Source: Streptomyces rishiriensis
GTDB lineage: Bacteria > Actinomycetota > Actinomycetes > Streptomycetales > Streptomycetaceae
Direction: 5' to 3'
NCBI RefSeq assembly: GCF_003112535.1
Contig: NZ_BEWA01000002.1
Coordinates: 372,001 to 436,000 of the forward strand
DNA length: 64,000 bases
This document shows, one piece after another, positions 24,128 through 32,251 of the stretch. A program made the translations under genes and the position numbers. How positions within the stretch are numbered: the stretch's first letter is position 1; every line of letters begins with the position of its first letter. The notes below the pieces were generated by a model that was given only the letters and a program-made list of their open reading frames with translations, was not told the origin of the DNA and did not search any database.

Positions 24128-27100
24128 GTGACCCTGCGCATCGTCCACCGGCCCGCCCGGAGCACCCGTCCGCTCGAATCCGTCCGGCCGCGCACGGTCG
24201 AGGCGCCGCCCAACCTGCCCGAGGGGAAGATCGGCAATGCGGCGACCGCGCTGCTGCCGATGGCCGGCGTCATGGGTTCCGTGATCATGATGACCGTGAT
24301 CCGCAACAGCCGGTTCGCGGCGCTGGGCGCGGTCGTCCTGGTCTTCGCACTGCTCGGGGCGGTGGCCCTGTTCCTGTCCCAGCGCGGCAAGGCGCAGCGC
24401 ACCCGGCGCAGCCAGCGCGAGCGCTACCTGGAGTACCTGGAGGAGTTGCGGGAGGAGATGGGGGCCGCCGAGCGCCGGCTGCGGGATGCGGAGCGGGAGC
24501 TGAACCCGTCGCCGGACGCCCTGTACGACCTGGTGCGGGATCCGGCCCGGCTGTGGGAGCGGCGCCGCAAGGACGCCGACTTCCTGCGGGTGCGGGTCGG
24601 CCTCGGTGACGTGCCGGTCCAGGAGCCGGTCGTGCAGCAGAGCGGCGCCGGCGGGGTGATGACGCCGCCGGACCCGTTCATGCTCAACGAGGCGCGCGCC
24701 CTGCAACGCAGGTTCGCGACGGCCGCCGACGTGCCGTTGCCGGTGCCGCTGGACCGCGCCGGGAACGTCAGCGTCGTCGGCGACCGGGAGGGCGTCCTGC
24801 GGGTGGCCCGAGCGCTGCTCGTGCAGACGGCCGTGACGCACGCGCCGGACGACGTGGCGCTCGCGCTGGCCGTCCCCCACGAGCGGTCGGCCGAGTGGGA
24901 GTGGGCCAAGTGGCTGCCCCATGTGCTGGATCCGCAGGCGCACGACGGTCCGGTGGCCGCACGCCGTATCGCGCCCGATCCGGGGCAGCTGGCCGAACGG
25001 CTCCGCCACGAACTGGGCCGGCGGTCCGCCTACGCGGCGGAGGTGCGGCGCGGTCTGGCCGACCGGGACGCGCTGCGGCTGGCCGACCGGCTGCTGGTGG
25101 TCGTGGACGGCTACGGCGAGCCCGCCGGCGACCTTCCGCGCCCGGACTCGGCGGTCGGGCTGTCCGACATGGGCGTCACGGTGGTGCACCTCCTCCAGGA
25201 GCAGATCCACGAACCGGACGAGGTCGGCATCCGTGTCTCGGTCCACGGCGACCGGGTGGTCGTCGACGATCTGCGCGGCTTCACCGCCGAGGGCGCCGTC
25301 GACCCGGTCACCGTCGCGGGCGCCGAGGGCATCGCCCGGCTGCTGGCCCCGCTGCGGCTGTCACCGGAGTCCGCAGCCGAGGGCGCTCCCGTCACCGGAC
25401 CGGTCGACTTCCCCGCGCTCCTCGGCATCGCCGACCCCGCCGAACCGGATATCCCCACGCTGTGGAAGCCGCGCGGCGAACGCGATTTCCTGCGCGTCCC
25501 GATCGGACTGACGGAGCGTCATGAGCCCGTTCTGCTCGACCTGAAGGAGGCCTCCCAGCTCGGCATGGGACCGCACGGACTGTGCGTGGGCGCGACCGGT
25601 TCCGGCAAGAGCGAGCTGCTGCGTACCCTCGTCCTCGCCCTGGCCGCCACGCACTCCCCGGAGGACCTCGCCCTCGTCCTGGTCGACTACAAGGGCGGCG
25701 CCACCTTCGCCCCCTTCGCCGAACTGCCCCATGTCGCAGGGATGATCACCAACCTGGAGAACCAGGCCGGGCTCGTCGAACGGGTCCACACCAGCCTCGC
25801 CGGCGAGGTCAGGCGCCGCCAGCAGGTCCTCAAGGACGCCGGGAACGTCGCCGACATCGGCCACTACGCCGTGCTGCGCGCAACCCGCAGGCCGGACCTC
25901 GAAGCGCTCCCGCACCTGTTCGTCGTCATCGACGAGTTCGGTGAACTCCTCACCGCCAAACCGGACTTCATCGACCTGTTCCTGTCCATCGGCCGTATCG
26001 GCCGCTCCATCGGCGTGCATCTGCTGCTGTCCAGTCAGCGCATCGAGGGCGGCAAGCTCAAGGGCCTGGACACCTATCTGTCGTACCGGCTGGGCCTGCG
26101 GACCTTCTCCGCCGACGAGTCCCGCACGGTCCTCGACACCACCGACGCCTTCCATCTGCCGCCCCTGCCGGGATTCGGCTATCTGAAGGTCGACACGTCC
26201 ACCTACGAACGGTTCAAGGCCGGATACGTCTCCGGGGCGCACCGCGGGTCCGTGGTGCACGACCGGCACGACGACGCACCGCTGGTTCTGCCCTACCCGA
26301 CGTACGACAGCGCGCAGCGGGCCGAGGAGCGGCAGGAGGAGTCGGCCGCCACCCGGCGGGAGACCGGCCCGACCGTGTTGTCCCTGATGGTCGGCCGACT
26401 CGCCGGGGCCGCGCCCGCCGTGCGCCGCATCTGGCTGCCGCCGCTGCCGGACGCCGTCACCCTGGACGCGGCCGCCGGCCCGGTCCGGGTCTCCGAACGC
26501 GGACTGCACCTGGCGCGCGCCACGGGCGGCATGCGGGCGCCGCTGGGCGTGCTCGACGACCCGGCCCGGCAGTGGCAGGGCCAGTGGGTGCTGGATCTGA
26601 CCACGGCCGGCGGGCACGTGGCCGTGATCGGCGGACCGCAGTCCGGGAAGACCACGCTGCTGCGGACCCTCGTGCTGTCCCTGGCGGCCACCCACACCCC
26701 CCGCGACGTCGCCGTGTACGGCCTGGACCTGGTCGGCGGCGGCCTCGCGGCGCTGGCCGCCCTGCCGCACGTCGGCGGCATCGCCGGGCGGGCCGACCGC
26801 GAGCGCGCGGCCCGCACGGTCGCCGAGGTGCGGACCATGCTCGCCGAGCGCGAGACGGTGTTCCGCGAGCACGGCATCGACTCCGTCGACCAGCTCCGCC
26901 GGCTCCGCGCCGAGGGCCGGCTGCCGCAGCTCGGCTCCACCGACGTGGTACTCGTCGTCGACGGCTTCGGTGCGCTGCGCGACGAATTCGCCGACCTCGA
27001 CGAGCCCGTCGCCGACCTGCTGAAGCGCGGCGGCGGCTACGGGATCCACGTGGTGGCGGGCATGCTGCGCTGGAACGACGTCCGCATCGCCACCCAGTCG

Positions 27101-28129
27101 ATGTTCGGCACACGCGTCGAGCTGCGGCTGAACGACCCGGCCGACTCCTCCGTCGACCGCAAGCTCTCCGAGACCCTCTCGCCGGACGTGCCCGGCCGGG
27201 TGCTCACCGACGGCAGACTGTTCGCGCAGGTCGCCCTGCCACGCCTCGACGGCTCGCCCGCGACCGGCGATCTGGGCCCGGCCCTGGACGAGGCGGCGCG
27301 GACCGTCCACGCCACCTGGCACGGCGCACCCGCCGCCCCGGTGCGGGTGCTGCCCGCCCGGCTGCCGGCGACCCGGCTTCCCTCGCCGGCCGCCGAACCG
27401 CGGCGGACACCCCTCGGTCTCGACCAGGACGCCCTGGCCCCCGTGCTGCTCGACCTCTTCGGCGGCGACCAGCATCTGCTGGTCCTCGGCGACAACGAAT
27501 GCGGCAAGACGAATCTTCTGAAGCTGATCGTCGCCGGTCTCGTCGAGCGGTACTCCGACGAGGAGCTGGTCTTCGGCGTCTTCGACCCCCGCCGTGGGCT
27601 GCGCGGCGTCGTCCCCGAGCCGTACCGGGGCGGCTACGCCCACAACGCCGCGCTCGCCGGCGCCCTCTCCACCGGCATCGCCGCCGAACTCGAGAAGCGG
27701 CTCCCGGAGACCGCCGACCCCGACGCGCCCGAGACCGGCGAACCCTCCTTCCGGGGCCCGCGGATCGTCATCCTCGTCGACGACTACGACATCCTCACCA
27801 CCGCCGGACAGCAGCCCCTCGCGCCCTTCGTGCCCTACGTCTCCAGCGCCCAGGACATCGGCCTGCACTTCGTCCTCGCGCGCCGCGCCGCCGGAGCCTC
27901 CCGCGCGCTGTACGAACCGCTCCTGACCACCCTGCGCGAGACGGGCGCCACCGCCCTGGTCATGACCGGCGACCGCACCGAGGGACAGCTCTTCCCCGGT
28001 CTGTACGCCTCCCAGCAGCCGCCCGGCCGCGGCACCCTGGTCCGCCGCGGCCGGCGCCACCAGCTCGTCCAGACGGCGCTGGCCGAAGAGGCAGGGGCAG
28101 CCGGGGCAGCCGGGAAGGGAGAGTCGTGA
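24128..28129 (+). CDS. eccC: type VII secretion ATPase EccC (single-chain)
   Basis: This 1333-residue FtsK/SpoIIIE-type ATPase drives substrate export. Two membrane helices lie near residues 35-85 (LLPMAGVMGSVIMMTVIR, then GAVVLVFALLGAVALFLS). Three ATPase domains follow, with P-loops GATGSGKS at 488-495, GGPQSGKT near 835 and GDNECGKT near 1121. Walker B regions are LVLVDYKGG, VVLVVDGFG and IVILVDDYD. The first domain is the one known to be catalytic; the later ones bind substrate signals. EccCa and EccCb, separate in ESX-1, are joined here. GTG at 24128 is 76 bases after the MinD-like gene, and the stop overlaps the next start (GTGA). Confidence 0.93.
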   Translation: MTLRIVHRPARSTRPLESVRPRTVEAPPNLPEGKIGNAATALLPMAGVMGSVIMMTVIRNSRFAALGAVVLVFALLGAVALFLSQRGKAQRTRRSQRERYLEYLEELREEMGAAERRLRDAERELNPSPDALYDLVRDPARLWERRRKDADFLRVRVGLGDVPVQEPVVQQSGAGGVMTPPDPFMLNEARALQRRFATAADVPLPVPLDRAGNVSVVGDREGVLRVARALLVQTAVTHAPDDVALALAVPHERSAEWEWAKWLPHVLDPQAHDGPVAARRIAPDPGQLAERLRHELGRRSAYAAEVRRGLADRDALRLADRLLVVVDGYGEPAGDLPRPDSAVGLSDMGVTVVHLLQEQIHEPDEVGIRVSVHGDRVVVDDLRGFTAEGAVDPVTVAGAEGIARLLAPLRLSPESAAEGAPVTGPVDFPALLGIADPAEPDIPTLWKPRGERDFLRVPIGLTERHEPVLLDLKEASQLGMGPHGLCVGATGSGKSELLRTLVLALAATHSPEDLALVLVDYKGGATFAPFAELPHVAGMITNLENQAGLVERVHTSLAGEVRRRQQVLKDAGNVADIGHYAVLRATRRPDLEALPHLFVVIDEFGELLTAKPDFIDLFLSIGRIGRSIGVHLLLSSQRIEGGKLKGLDTYLSYRLGLRTFSADESRTVLDTTDAFHLPPLPGFGYLKVDTSTYERFKAGYVSGAHRGSVVHDRHDDAPLVLPYPTYDSAQRAEERQEESAATRRETGPTVLSLMVGRLAGAAPAVRRIWLPPLPDAVTLDAAAGPVRVSERGLHLARATGGMRAPLGVLDDPARQWQGQWVLDLTTAGGHVAVIGGPQSGKTTLLRTLVLSLAATHTPRDVAVYGLDLVGGGLAALAALPHVGGIAGRADRERAARTVAEVRTMLAERETVFREHGIDSVDQLRRLRAEGRLPQLGSTDVVLVVDGFGALRDEFADLDEPVADLLKRGGGYGIHVVAGMLRWNDVRIATQSMFGTRVELRLNDPADSSVDRKLSETLSPDVPGRVLTDGRLFAQVALPRLDGSPATGDLGPALDEAARTVHATWHGAPAAPVRVLPARLPATRLPSPAAEPRRTPLGLDQDALAPVLLDLFGGDQHLLVLGDNECGKTNLLKLIVAGLVERYSDEELVFGVFDPRRGLRGVVPEPYRGGYAHNAALAGALSTGIAAELEKRLPETADPDAPETGEPSFRGPRIVILVDDYDILTTAGQQPLAPFVPYVSSAQDIGLHFVLARRAAGASRALYEPLLTTLRETGATALVMTGDRTEGQLFPGLYASQQPPGRGTLVRRGRRHQLVQTALAEEAGAAGAAGKGES

Positions 28130-29535
28130 CCAAGGACGTCATCGCCCTGACCCCCGAAATGCCGGACACCTGGGCCCTGCTGGCCGGCCTGTACGCGGGC
28201 GGCCCCCGGACGCACGTGAGCGCCGGGTCCGAGGGCGCCGTGCTGCGGCTGTGCGCCCCGGACGGCAGGCCGCTGGTGTCGGTGGAGGCCCCGCTGCTCG
28301 TCCAGGTCCCCGGGGAGGCCGAACGGCTGCTCGGGCGGGACATGCCCGTGCCGTTCTGGTGGACCGAGGCGCGGGCCTCCGGCGCCGTGCCCGAGGCCGA
28401 GCGGCTCGCGGGATCGGTGTGCGGGCGGCTCGCCCTGCTGCTGGGCGGCGGCACCTGGCCCGAGACGGCCGCGAGCACCGACGTCGTGGACGTGAGCGCG
28501 GCGGTCGCGCCGGACGACGGGCAGCCGGTCGTCGACGTCCTCACCGAGAGCACGGCCGTGGTCCTGACCGACCGGCCCGTCCTCGCCCTGACCACCTGGC
28601 TCTCCGAGGTGCTGCGCGACACCGCGGAGTCGGGCCGCGCCCTGCAGATCGTCACCCCGCCGCACGTGCGGCTGAGCGCCCCGGGCCGCGCCACGCTCCT
28701 GCAGCCGCCCAACCGCTGGGTCGTCCAGGACCCGGACCAGGGGTACTACGACGGGCTGTCCGGGGCGGTGCTGCGCTGGCAGGGCGGGACGTTCGCCCCG
28801 GCGCTCGGAGCCGACGGATCGGCCTCGGTCGCCGAGGCGTTCGGCCGGACGTCGCCGAGCGCGGAACGGCAGCTGCTCGTGGCGTTCCGCACGACGCTCC
28901 CCGCGCAGGAGGACGTCGTCCTGGGCGACGGCGTGGAGACCGCCTGGCGCGCCCTCACCGGCTCACCGCCGGCCGGCTGGGGCACGGCGGAACCCGTCAA
29001 CCTGCCGTGGTCCGCGCACAGGTTGACCGGCCTGGCACGCGACCGGGCCCCCGATCCCACCCACCTGATCGTGGCCGGGCACCCGGATCGGCCCGCGCTG
29101 GGGTGGATCCGCGTCACCCGGACGACCGCGGGCGTCGAGCAGGACGTCACGCTGACCCTCGGATACGGGGACGGCGAGGCGCCACCGCTGGACGCGATCA
29201 CACCCCTCGCCGAGACCCTCGTCGAGGAGCACGGCCTGACGACGATGCTGGTCTCGGTCCGCCGGGCGCCCCGCGACCTCACCACGGCGCCCGTGCTGCA
29301 GGGGCCGCCCCTGCCGGTGGCCTTCACCCTGGGCGCGCGGGACGTCCGGAGCATCGGCCTCACCCATGCCCGCCGCCCGCCCGTAGCGGCGCGCCCCGTC
29401 GCGCTGGGCCCGGCCGCCGCCCCGGCCCTGCACTACCCGCTGGGCGACGGGGCGGACCCCGGCGCCCTCACCGAACTCCAGCACCTGGCCGCGCATCTGC
29501 GGGCCGGAATGCCGGGCGCGGCGCAGGAGGCCTGA
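28126..29535 (+). CDS. DUF6177-like type VII cluster protein
   Basis: This 469-residue protein has no signal peptide or membrane helix. It begins MTKDVIALTPEMPDTWALLAGLYAG and contains TDRPVLALTTWLSEVLRDTAESG, the adjacent RALQIVTPPHVRLSAPG and, near 215, NRWVVQDPDQGYYDGLSGA. I associate these with DUF6177, seen next to EccC genes in streptomycetes. No catalytic motif is recognised. Its GTG start overlaps the EccC stop by four bases, so it is made together with the ATPase; a cytoplasmic partner of EccC or a counterpart of EspG-like chaperones is possible but unproven. It closes the cluster; no EccB, EccE or mycosin gene follows. Confidence 0.7.
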   Translation: MTKDVIALTPEMPDTWALLAGLYAGGPRTHVSAGSEGAVLRLCAPDGRPLVSVEAPLLVQVPGEAERLLGRDMPVPFWWTEARASGAVPEAERLAGSVCGRLALLLGGGTWPETAASTDVVDVSAAVAPDDGQPVVDVLTESTAVVLTDRPVLALTTWLSEVLRDTAESGRALQIVTPPHVRLSAPGRATLLQPPNRWVVQDPDQGYYDGLSGAVLRWQGGTFAPALGADGSASVAEAFGRTSPSAERQLLVAFRTTLPAQEDVVLGDGVETAWRALTGSPPAGWGTAEPVNLPWSAHRLTGLARDRAPDPTHLIVAGHPDRPALGWIRVTRTTAGVEQDVTLTLGYGDGEAPPLDAITPLAETLVEEHGLTTMLVSVRRAPRDLTTAPVLQGPPLPVAFTLGARDVRSIGLTHARRPPVAARPVALGPAAAPALHYPLGDGADPGALTELQHLAAHLRAGMPGAAQEA

Positions 29536-29739
29536 GGGCCGCTTCCGCTCCCGCTCCCGCCGGGTCACCGACGAACAGCAGAGCGAACAAAACAGGCCGT
29601 CGGCACATGCCAGGCGCATCAAACACCTCCTCGGCGCATTGCATCACTTGTAATGAACCTCGCAGGTCAAACGGGTGACACGGGCAAATCGCCCCCCATG
29701 ATGTGGTCGTTCCCCACCCCTCCCACAAGGAGTACGACC

Positions 29740-30951
29740 ATGTCGGAGACAGCCGAGCCCAACGTCGGCACGTTCACCCTCGGCGCCGCGATCACCGTCG
29801 AACCCCCCACACCGGTCGAGGTCCCGGACCACGAGGACTGGACCCTGCCGAACGGCTTCGCCTGGATCTTCCGGGGCGAGGGCAACACCACCCCCGGCAA
29901 TCTCGTCCGCCCCGTGATCATGGCCGACGGTTTCAACCTCGGCCGCAGCGAGCTCGACAAGCTGTACCAGGGGCTGGAGAGCGGCTTCCCGTTCATCAGC
30001 GAGCTGCGCAGTCGCGGCAGGGACGTGATCCTGCTCGGGTTCGAGGAGCGCTCCGCGTCGATCCTGGACAACGCGGAAGCCGCCGTCGCCGCCGTCATGC
30101 GGGCCAACGCCGAGAAGCAGGGCGACGCCCCGTTGGTCGTCGGCGGGTTCAGCATGGGCGGCATCGTCACCCGGTACGCGCTGGCCAAGCTGGAGACGCA
30201 GCGGATGCACCACCAGACCGCGCTGTACTTCTCGTACGACAGCCCGCACCGCGGCGCCTCCATCCCCATCGGCGTGCAGGCGTTCTCGTACTTCATCCCG
30301 TTCGCGAACGACTTCGCGAAGCAGATGGACAGCCCGGCGGCCCGTCAGATGCTCTGGCGGCACTACGACAAGGACACCGGGAAGACCGGGGTCGCCAAGG
30401 AGCGCACCGAGTTCCTGGCCGCGCTCGACCGGATGGGCGGCTGGCCGCGGATCCCGCGTCTGCTCGGCATCGCGAACGGCCGCGGCGACGGGATCGGCCT
30501 GCCGGATGTCACGCCCGGCGAGATGGCGCTGCGGATCGACGGGATCTACCCGGGCACCACCTTCTACACCCAGGCCCAGGGCGACGACGTGACGGTCGCC
30601 TACCTGAACCGGCGCTTCCCCAAGGCCGACGAGACCATCACCACCGACGGCTTCCCGGAGCTGGACGGCGCGCCCGGCGGCACCCTGCACACCTACAAGA
30701 TCCTCGCCGACGCGATGCGGAAGCTCGGCGGCACGGTGGATCTGCGGCACGAGGAGGTGTGCTTCGTGCCGTCGGTGAGCGCGGTCGCCATCCGCGACAT
30801 CGAGGCACAGGCCGACCTGTACGCGAAGGTCGACGAACTGGACCCGGAGGACAGCGAGTTGGACGACTACCTGCTTTCGTCGACGACCACGCCGCACACC
30901 GGGATCACCGAGGAACTGTGCACCTGGCTGCTGGACCGCCTGCCGCACTGA
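29740..30951 (+). CDS. lipase-like alpha/beta hydrolase
   Basis: This 403-residue cytoplasmic-looking protein has no signal peptide. The nucleophile elbow is VGGFSMGGIVTRYALAKLE (near residue 145, Ser of GFSMGG), and a lipase-like YFSYDSPHRGASIPIG follows. The acid and histidine are probably in AQGDDVTVAYLN and near LHTYKILADAM, but their assignment is uncertain. The N-terminal region around IMADGFNLGRSELD fits the oxyanion-hole strand of esterases and lipases. Substrate unknown. ATG at 29740 has AAGGAG about 8 bases upstream; upstream in-frame extension to 29653 lacks one. A hairpin terminator follows. The 205-base gap before it separates it from the type VII cluster. Confidence 0.78.
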   Translation: MSETAEPNVGTFTLGAAITVEPPTPVEVPDHEDWTLPNGFAWIFRGEGNTTPGNLVRPVIMADGFNLGRSELDKLYQGLESGFPFISELRSRGRDVILLGFEERSASILDNAEAAVAAVMRANAEKQGDAPLVVGGFSMGGIVTRYALAKLETQRMHHQTALYFSYDSPHRGASIPIGVQAFSYFIPFANDFAKQMDSPAARQMLWRHYDKDTGKTGVAKERTEFLAALDRMGGWPRIPRLLGIANGRGDGIGLPDVTPGEMALRIDGIYPGTTFYTQAQGDDVTVAYLNRRFPKADETITTDGFPELDGAPGGTLHTYKILADAMRKLGGTVDLRHEEVCFVPSVSAVAIRDIEAQADLYAKVDELDPEDSELDDYLLSSTTTPHTGITEELCTWLLDRLPH

Positions 30952-30978
30952 CCCGCCGCGTCACGCCCTGGCATCACC

Positions 30979-31017
30979 GGGGCCGCCCGCCGCTCGCACC
31001 TGGCGGAGGGCGGCCCC
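30979..31017. terminator. terminator between convergent hydrolase and GntR genes
   Basis: GGGGCCGCCC (30979-30988) pairs with GGGCGGCCCC (31008-31017) over a 19-base loop, 28 bases after the hydrolase stop and 27 bases from the GntR stop. It can serve both strands. Confidence 0.7.
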
Positions 31018-31043
31018 TTCGCCGCTCCCGGGGGCCGGCAGCA

Positions 31044-31325
31044 CTAGGCAGACGGCGCGGGCGCCTCGGGTGCGGGCGGCAGGGGGTCGGAGACGAACCA
31101 TCCGCGCTGCGGAACGGCGTACGCCCAGCCTTCGTCCGCCAGCAGGCCGAGCCCTCGCCGCACGGTCGTCCGCGCGATCCCGTACTTCTGCACAAGTTGA
31201 GCCTCGCTCGGCAGCATCCGCCCCGGCTGCCAGTCGCCGCGTCGAATCTGCGCCCGCAGAATCTCGGCCAGCTGCCGGTACGGGGTCAGCGGCGCTCCGT
31301 GATCGATCTCAGCGTCGGGATTCAT
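31044..31325 (-). CDS. short GntR-family regulator
   Basis: This is a 93-residue protein consisting of little more than the GntR winged helix: PYRQLAEILRAQIRRGDWQPG, then the conserved MLPSEAQLVQKYGIARTTVR and the wing YAVPQRGWFV. Full family members carry a further effector domain of 130 or more residues, absent here, so it resembles the small regulators common in streptomycete mobile or accessory regions. ATG at 31325 is supported by the family start; an open frame to 31361 exists. It diverges from two tiny genes. The 31326-31420 region with its GCGATA motifs is the likely operator zone. Confidence 0.8.
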   Translation of the reverse strand: MNPDAEIDHGAPLTPYRQLAEILRAQIRRGDWQPGRMLPSEAQLVQKYGIARTTVRRGLGLLADEGWAYAVPQRGWFVSDPLPPAPEAPAPSA

Positions 31326-31424
31326 GGAGACGACGCTAGGCAACGGCAGTGTTCCCCACACTTTGAGATACGTCTCGCTACGAAGCGATAAAAGGCGATA
31401 CCATGAGCGGTGTCCAACGAAAGC
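31326..31424. promoter_or_regulatory. divergent promoter region with TCGCT/AGCGA inverted repeat
   Basis: This AT-richer stretch lies between the GntR gene and the small genes on the other strand. It holds TCGCT-ACGA-AGCGA (31375-31388) and two GCGATA copies (31385, 31396), fitting a small wHTH dimer site. No exact promoter is assigned. Confidence 0.45.
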
Positions 31425-31460
31425 GCCCCGGCGGGAAGGTGAAAGCTTCCGTGCCGGGGC
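31425..31460 (+). promoter_or_regulatory. leader hairpin upstream of the small genes
   Basis: GCCCCGGC (31425-31432) pairs with GCCGGGGC (31453-31460), and inside it GGAAG (31434-31438) pairs with CTTCC (31446-31450). This two-part stem ends 13 bases before the ribosome binding site (AGGAG) of the gene at 31485. It may be an attenuator or an mRNA-stabilising leader. Confidence 0.55.
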
Positions 31461-31484
31461 TCAGCCGACCCTAGGAGTCGACCT

Positions 31485-31715
31485 ATGCGCAGCCTACTGG
31501 CCGCGATCCTGAGCCTTTTCCTGCCGCCCCGCGGAGCGCACCGCGCACTCGGGCCTTCGCTCTTCCCGGCCGTCCCCCCGCACCGACCCGCCCCCACAAC
31601 CGCGACCCGGCCGATCCCCGCGGACGTGATCTTCGCCGACGGGCTGCCTCTGGTGCGGCCGTACCTCGTGGCCCTGGGCCATCAACTCCACGTCCCGGCG
31701 GAGGTCGCCGCGTGA
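31485..31715 (+). CDS. small hypothetical protein with hydrophobic N-terminus
   Basis: This 76-residue protein begins MRSLLAAILSLFLPPRGAHR, a short hydrophobic stretch that could be a membrane anchor or signal-like segment. A proline-rich middle and VIFADGLPLVRPYLVALGHQ follow. I recognise no family. TAGGAG lies 8 bases before the ATG, and its stop overlaps the next gene start by four bases, which together argue that it is real. It follows a leader hairpin and diverges from a short GntR regulator, which probably controls it. Confidence 0.6.
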   Translation: MRSLLAAILSLFLPPRGAHRALGPSLFPAVPPHRPAPTTATRPIPADVIFADGLPLVRPYLVALGHQLHVPAEVAA

Positions 31716-31972
31716 GCGCCAGGCGCTTTCGCGGCGTCGGCGTCGACCCCGCCACCGGCAAGGAGGCGTTCGTGGTCGCGCGCCCCGGCGGGGTCCTGGA
31801 GGAACTGGCCGACGCGCACGCCCTGAAAGCAGCCGCCGTCCTGGCGACGGTCGTCGGGGCCGTGCTGGACGGCGGCAGGTCGTCTGACGCCGAACTCGCC
31901 GCCTTCGTACCGTCGCTGCACGCGGCGCTCGAGGAATGCGTCGGCATCATGGCGGCGGACAGGGAGCGCTGA
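31712..31972 (+). CDS. small hypothetical protein, co-translated
   Basis: This 86-residue protein, starting SARRFRGVGVDPATGKEAFV and ending ECVGIMAADRER, is predicted soluble and mixed alpha/beta. No family was recognised. GTG at 31712 overlaps the stop of the preceding small gene (GTGA), so both form one translational unit. Immediately downstream lies a remnant of a YoeB toxin gene. This protein does not look like a YefM/Phd antitoxin. Confidence 0.6.
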   Translation: MSARRFRGVGVDPATGKEAFVVARPGGVLEELADAHALKAAAVLATVVGAVLDGGRSSDAELAAFVPSLHAALEECVGIMAADRER

Positions 31973-32023
31973 GATGAGGGGCCTGCGGGCGCCCGCACGG
32001 CCGCTTCTGGTACCGAAAACGGG

Positions 32024-32152
32024 AAGCCGGAGCCCCTGAGGGGCGAACTGTCCGGGTTCTGGTCCCGCCGGATCGACGACGAGCACCGTCTGGTGTAAGC
32101 GGTGGAGGACAAGGCCGTCGTGGTCATCAAGGCCCGGCACCACTACGGCTGA
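32024..32152 (+). pseudogene. yoeB: remnant of a YoeB/Txe-type toxin gene
   Basis: In one frame the plus strand reads [20 protein letters not shown], then HRLV-stop-AVEDKAVVVIKARHHYG. This matches the C-terminal half of the mRNA interferase YoeB, including the arginine after EH and the near-terminal histidine of the active site. The tyrosine codon expected after LV is TAA (32096-32098). The first half of the gene (about 40 codons) is missing, because only 51 bases separate this from the preceding stop. No YefM antitoxin gene is present. It is therefore a dead fragment of a former toxin-antitoxin pair. Confidence 0.75.
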
Positions 32153-32251
32153 CCGCTCGCCGCAGCGACACGAGCGGTCTTCGGGTCTTCGTCACCGTCC
32201 CGGACCCGGTGGCCGTACGGTCCGGGACGGTGACCCGTCCGGTGACGGAGG

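Noticed and set aside
25361..28060. 899-codon antisense frame inside the EccC gene
   Set aside because: Compositional shadow of EccC; no ribosome binding site, no motif, low-complexity translation.
16090..29535. Prophage or integrative element origin for the block
   Set aside because: No integrase, excisionase, tRNA junction or direct-repeat ends were seen; most of its genes share the host's codon use.
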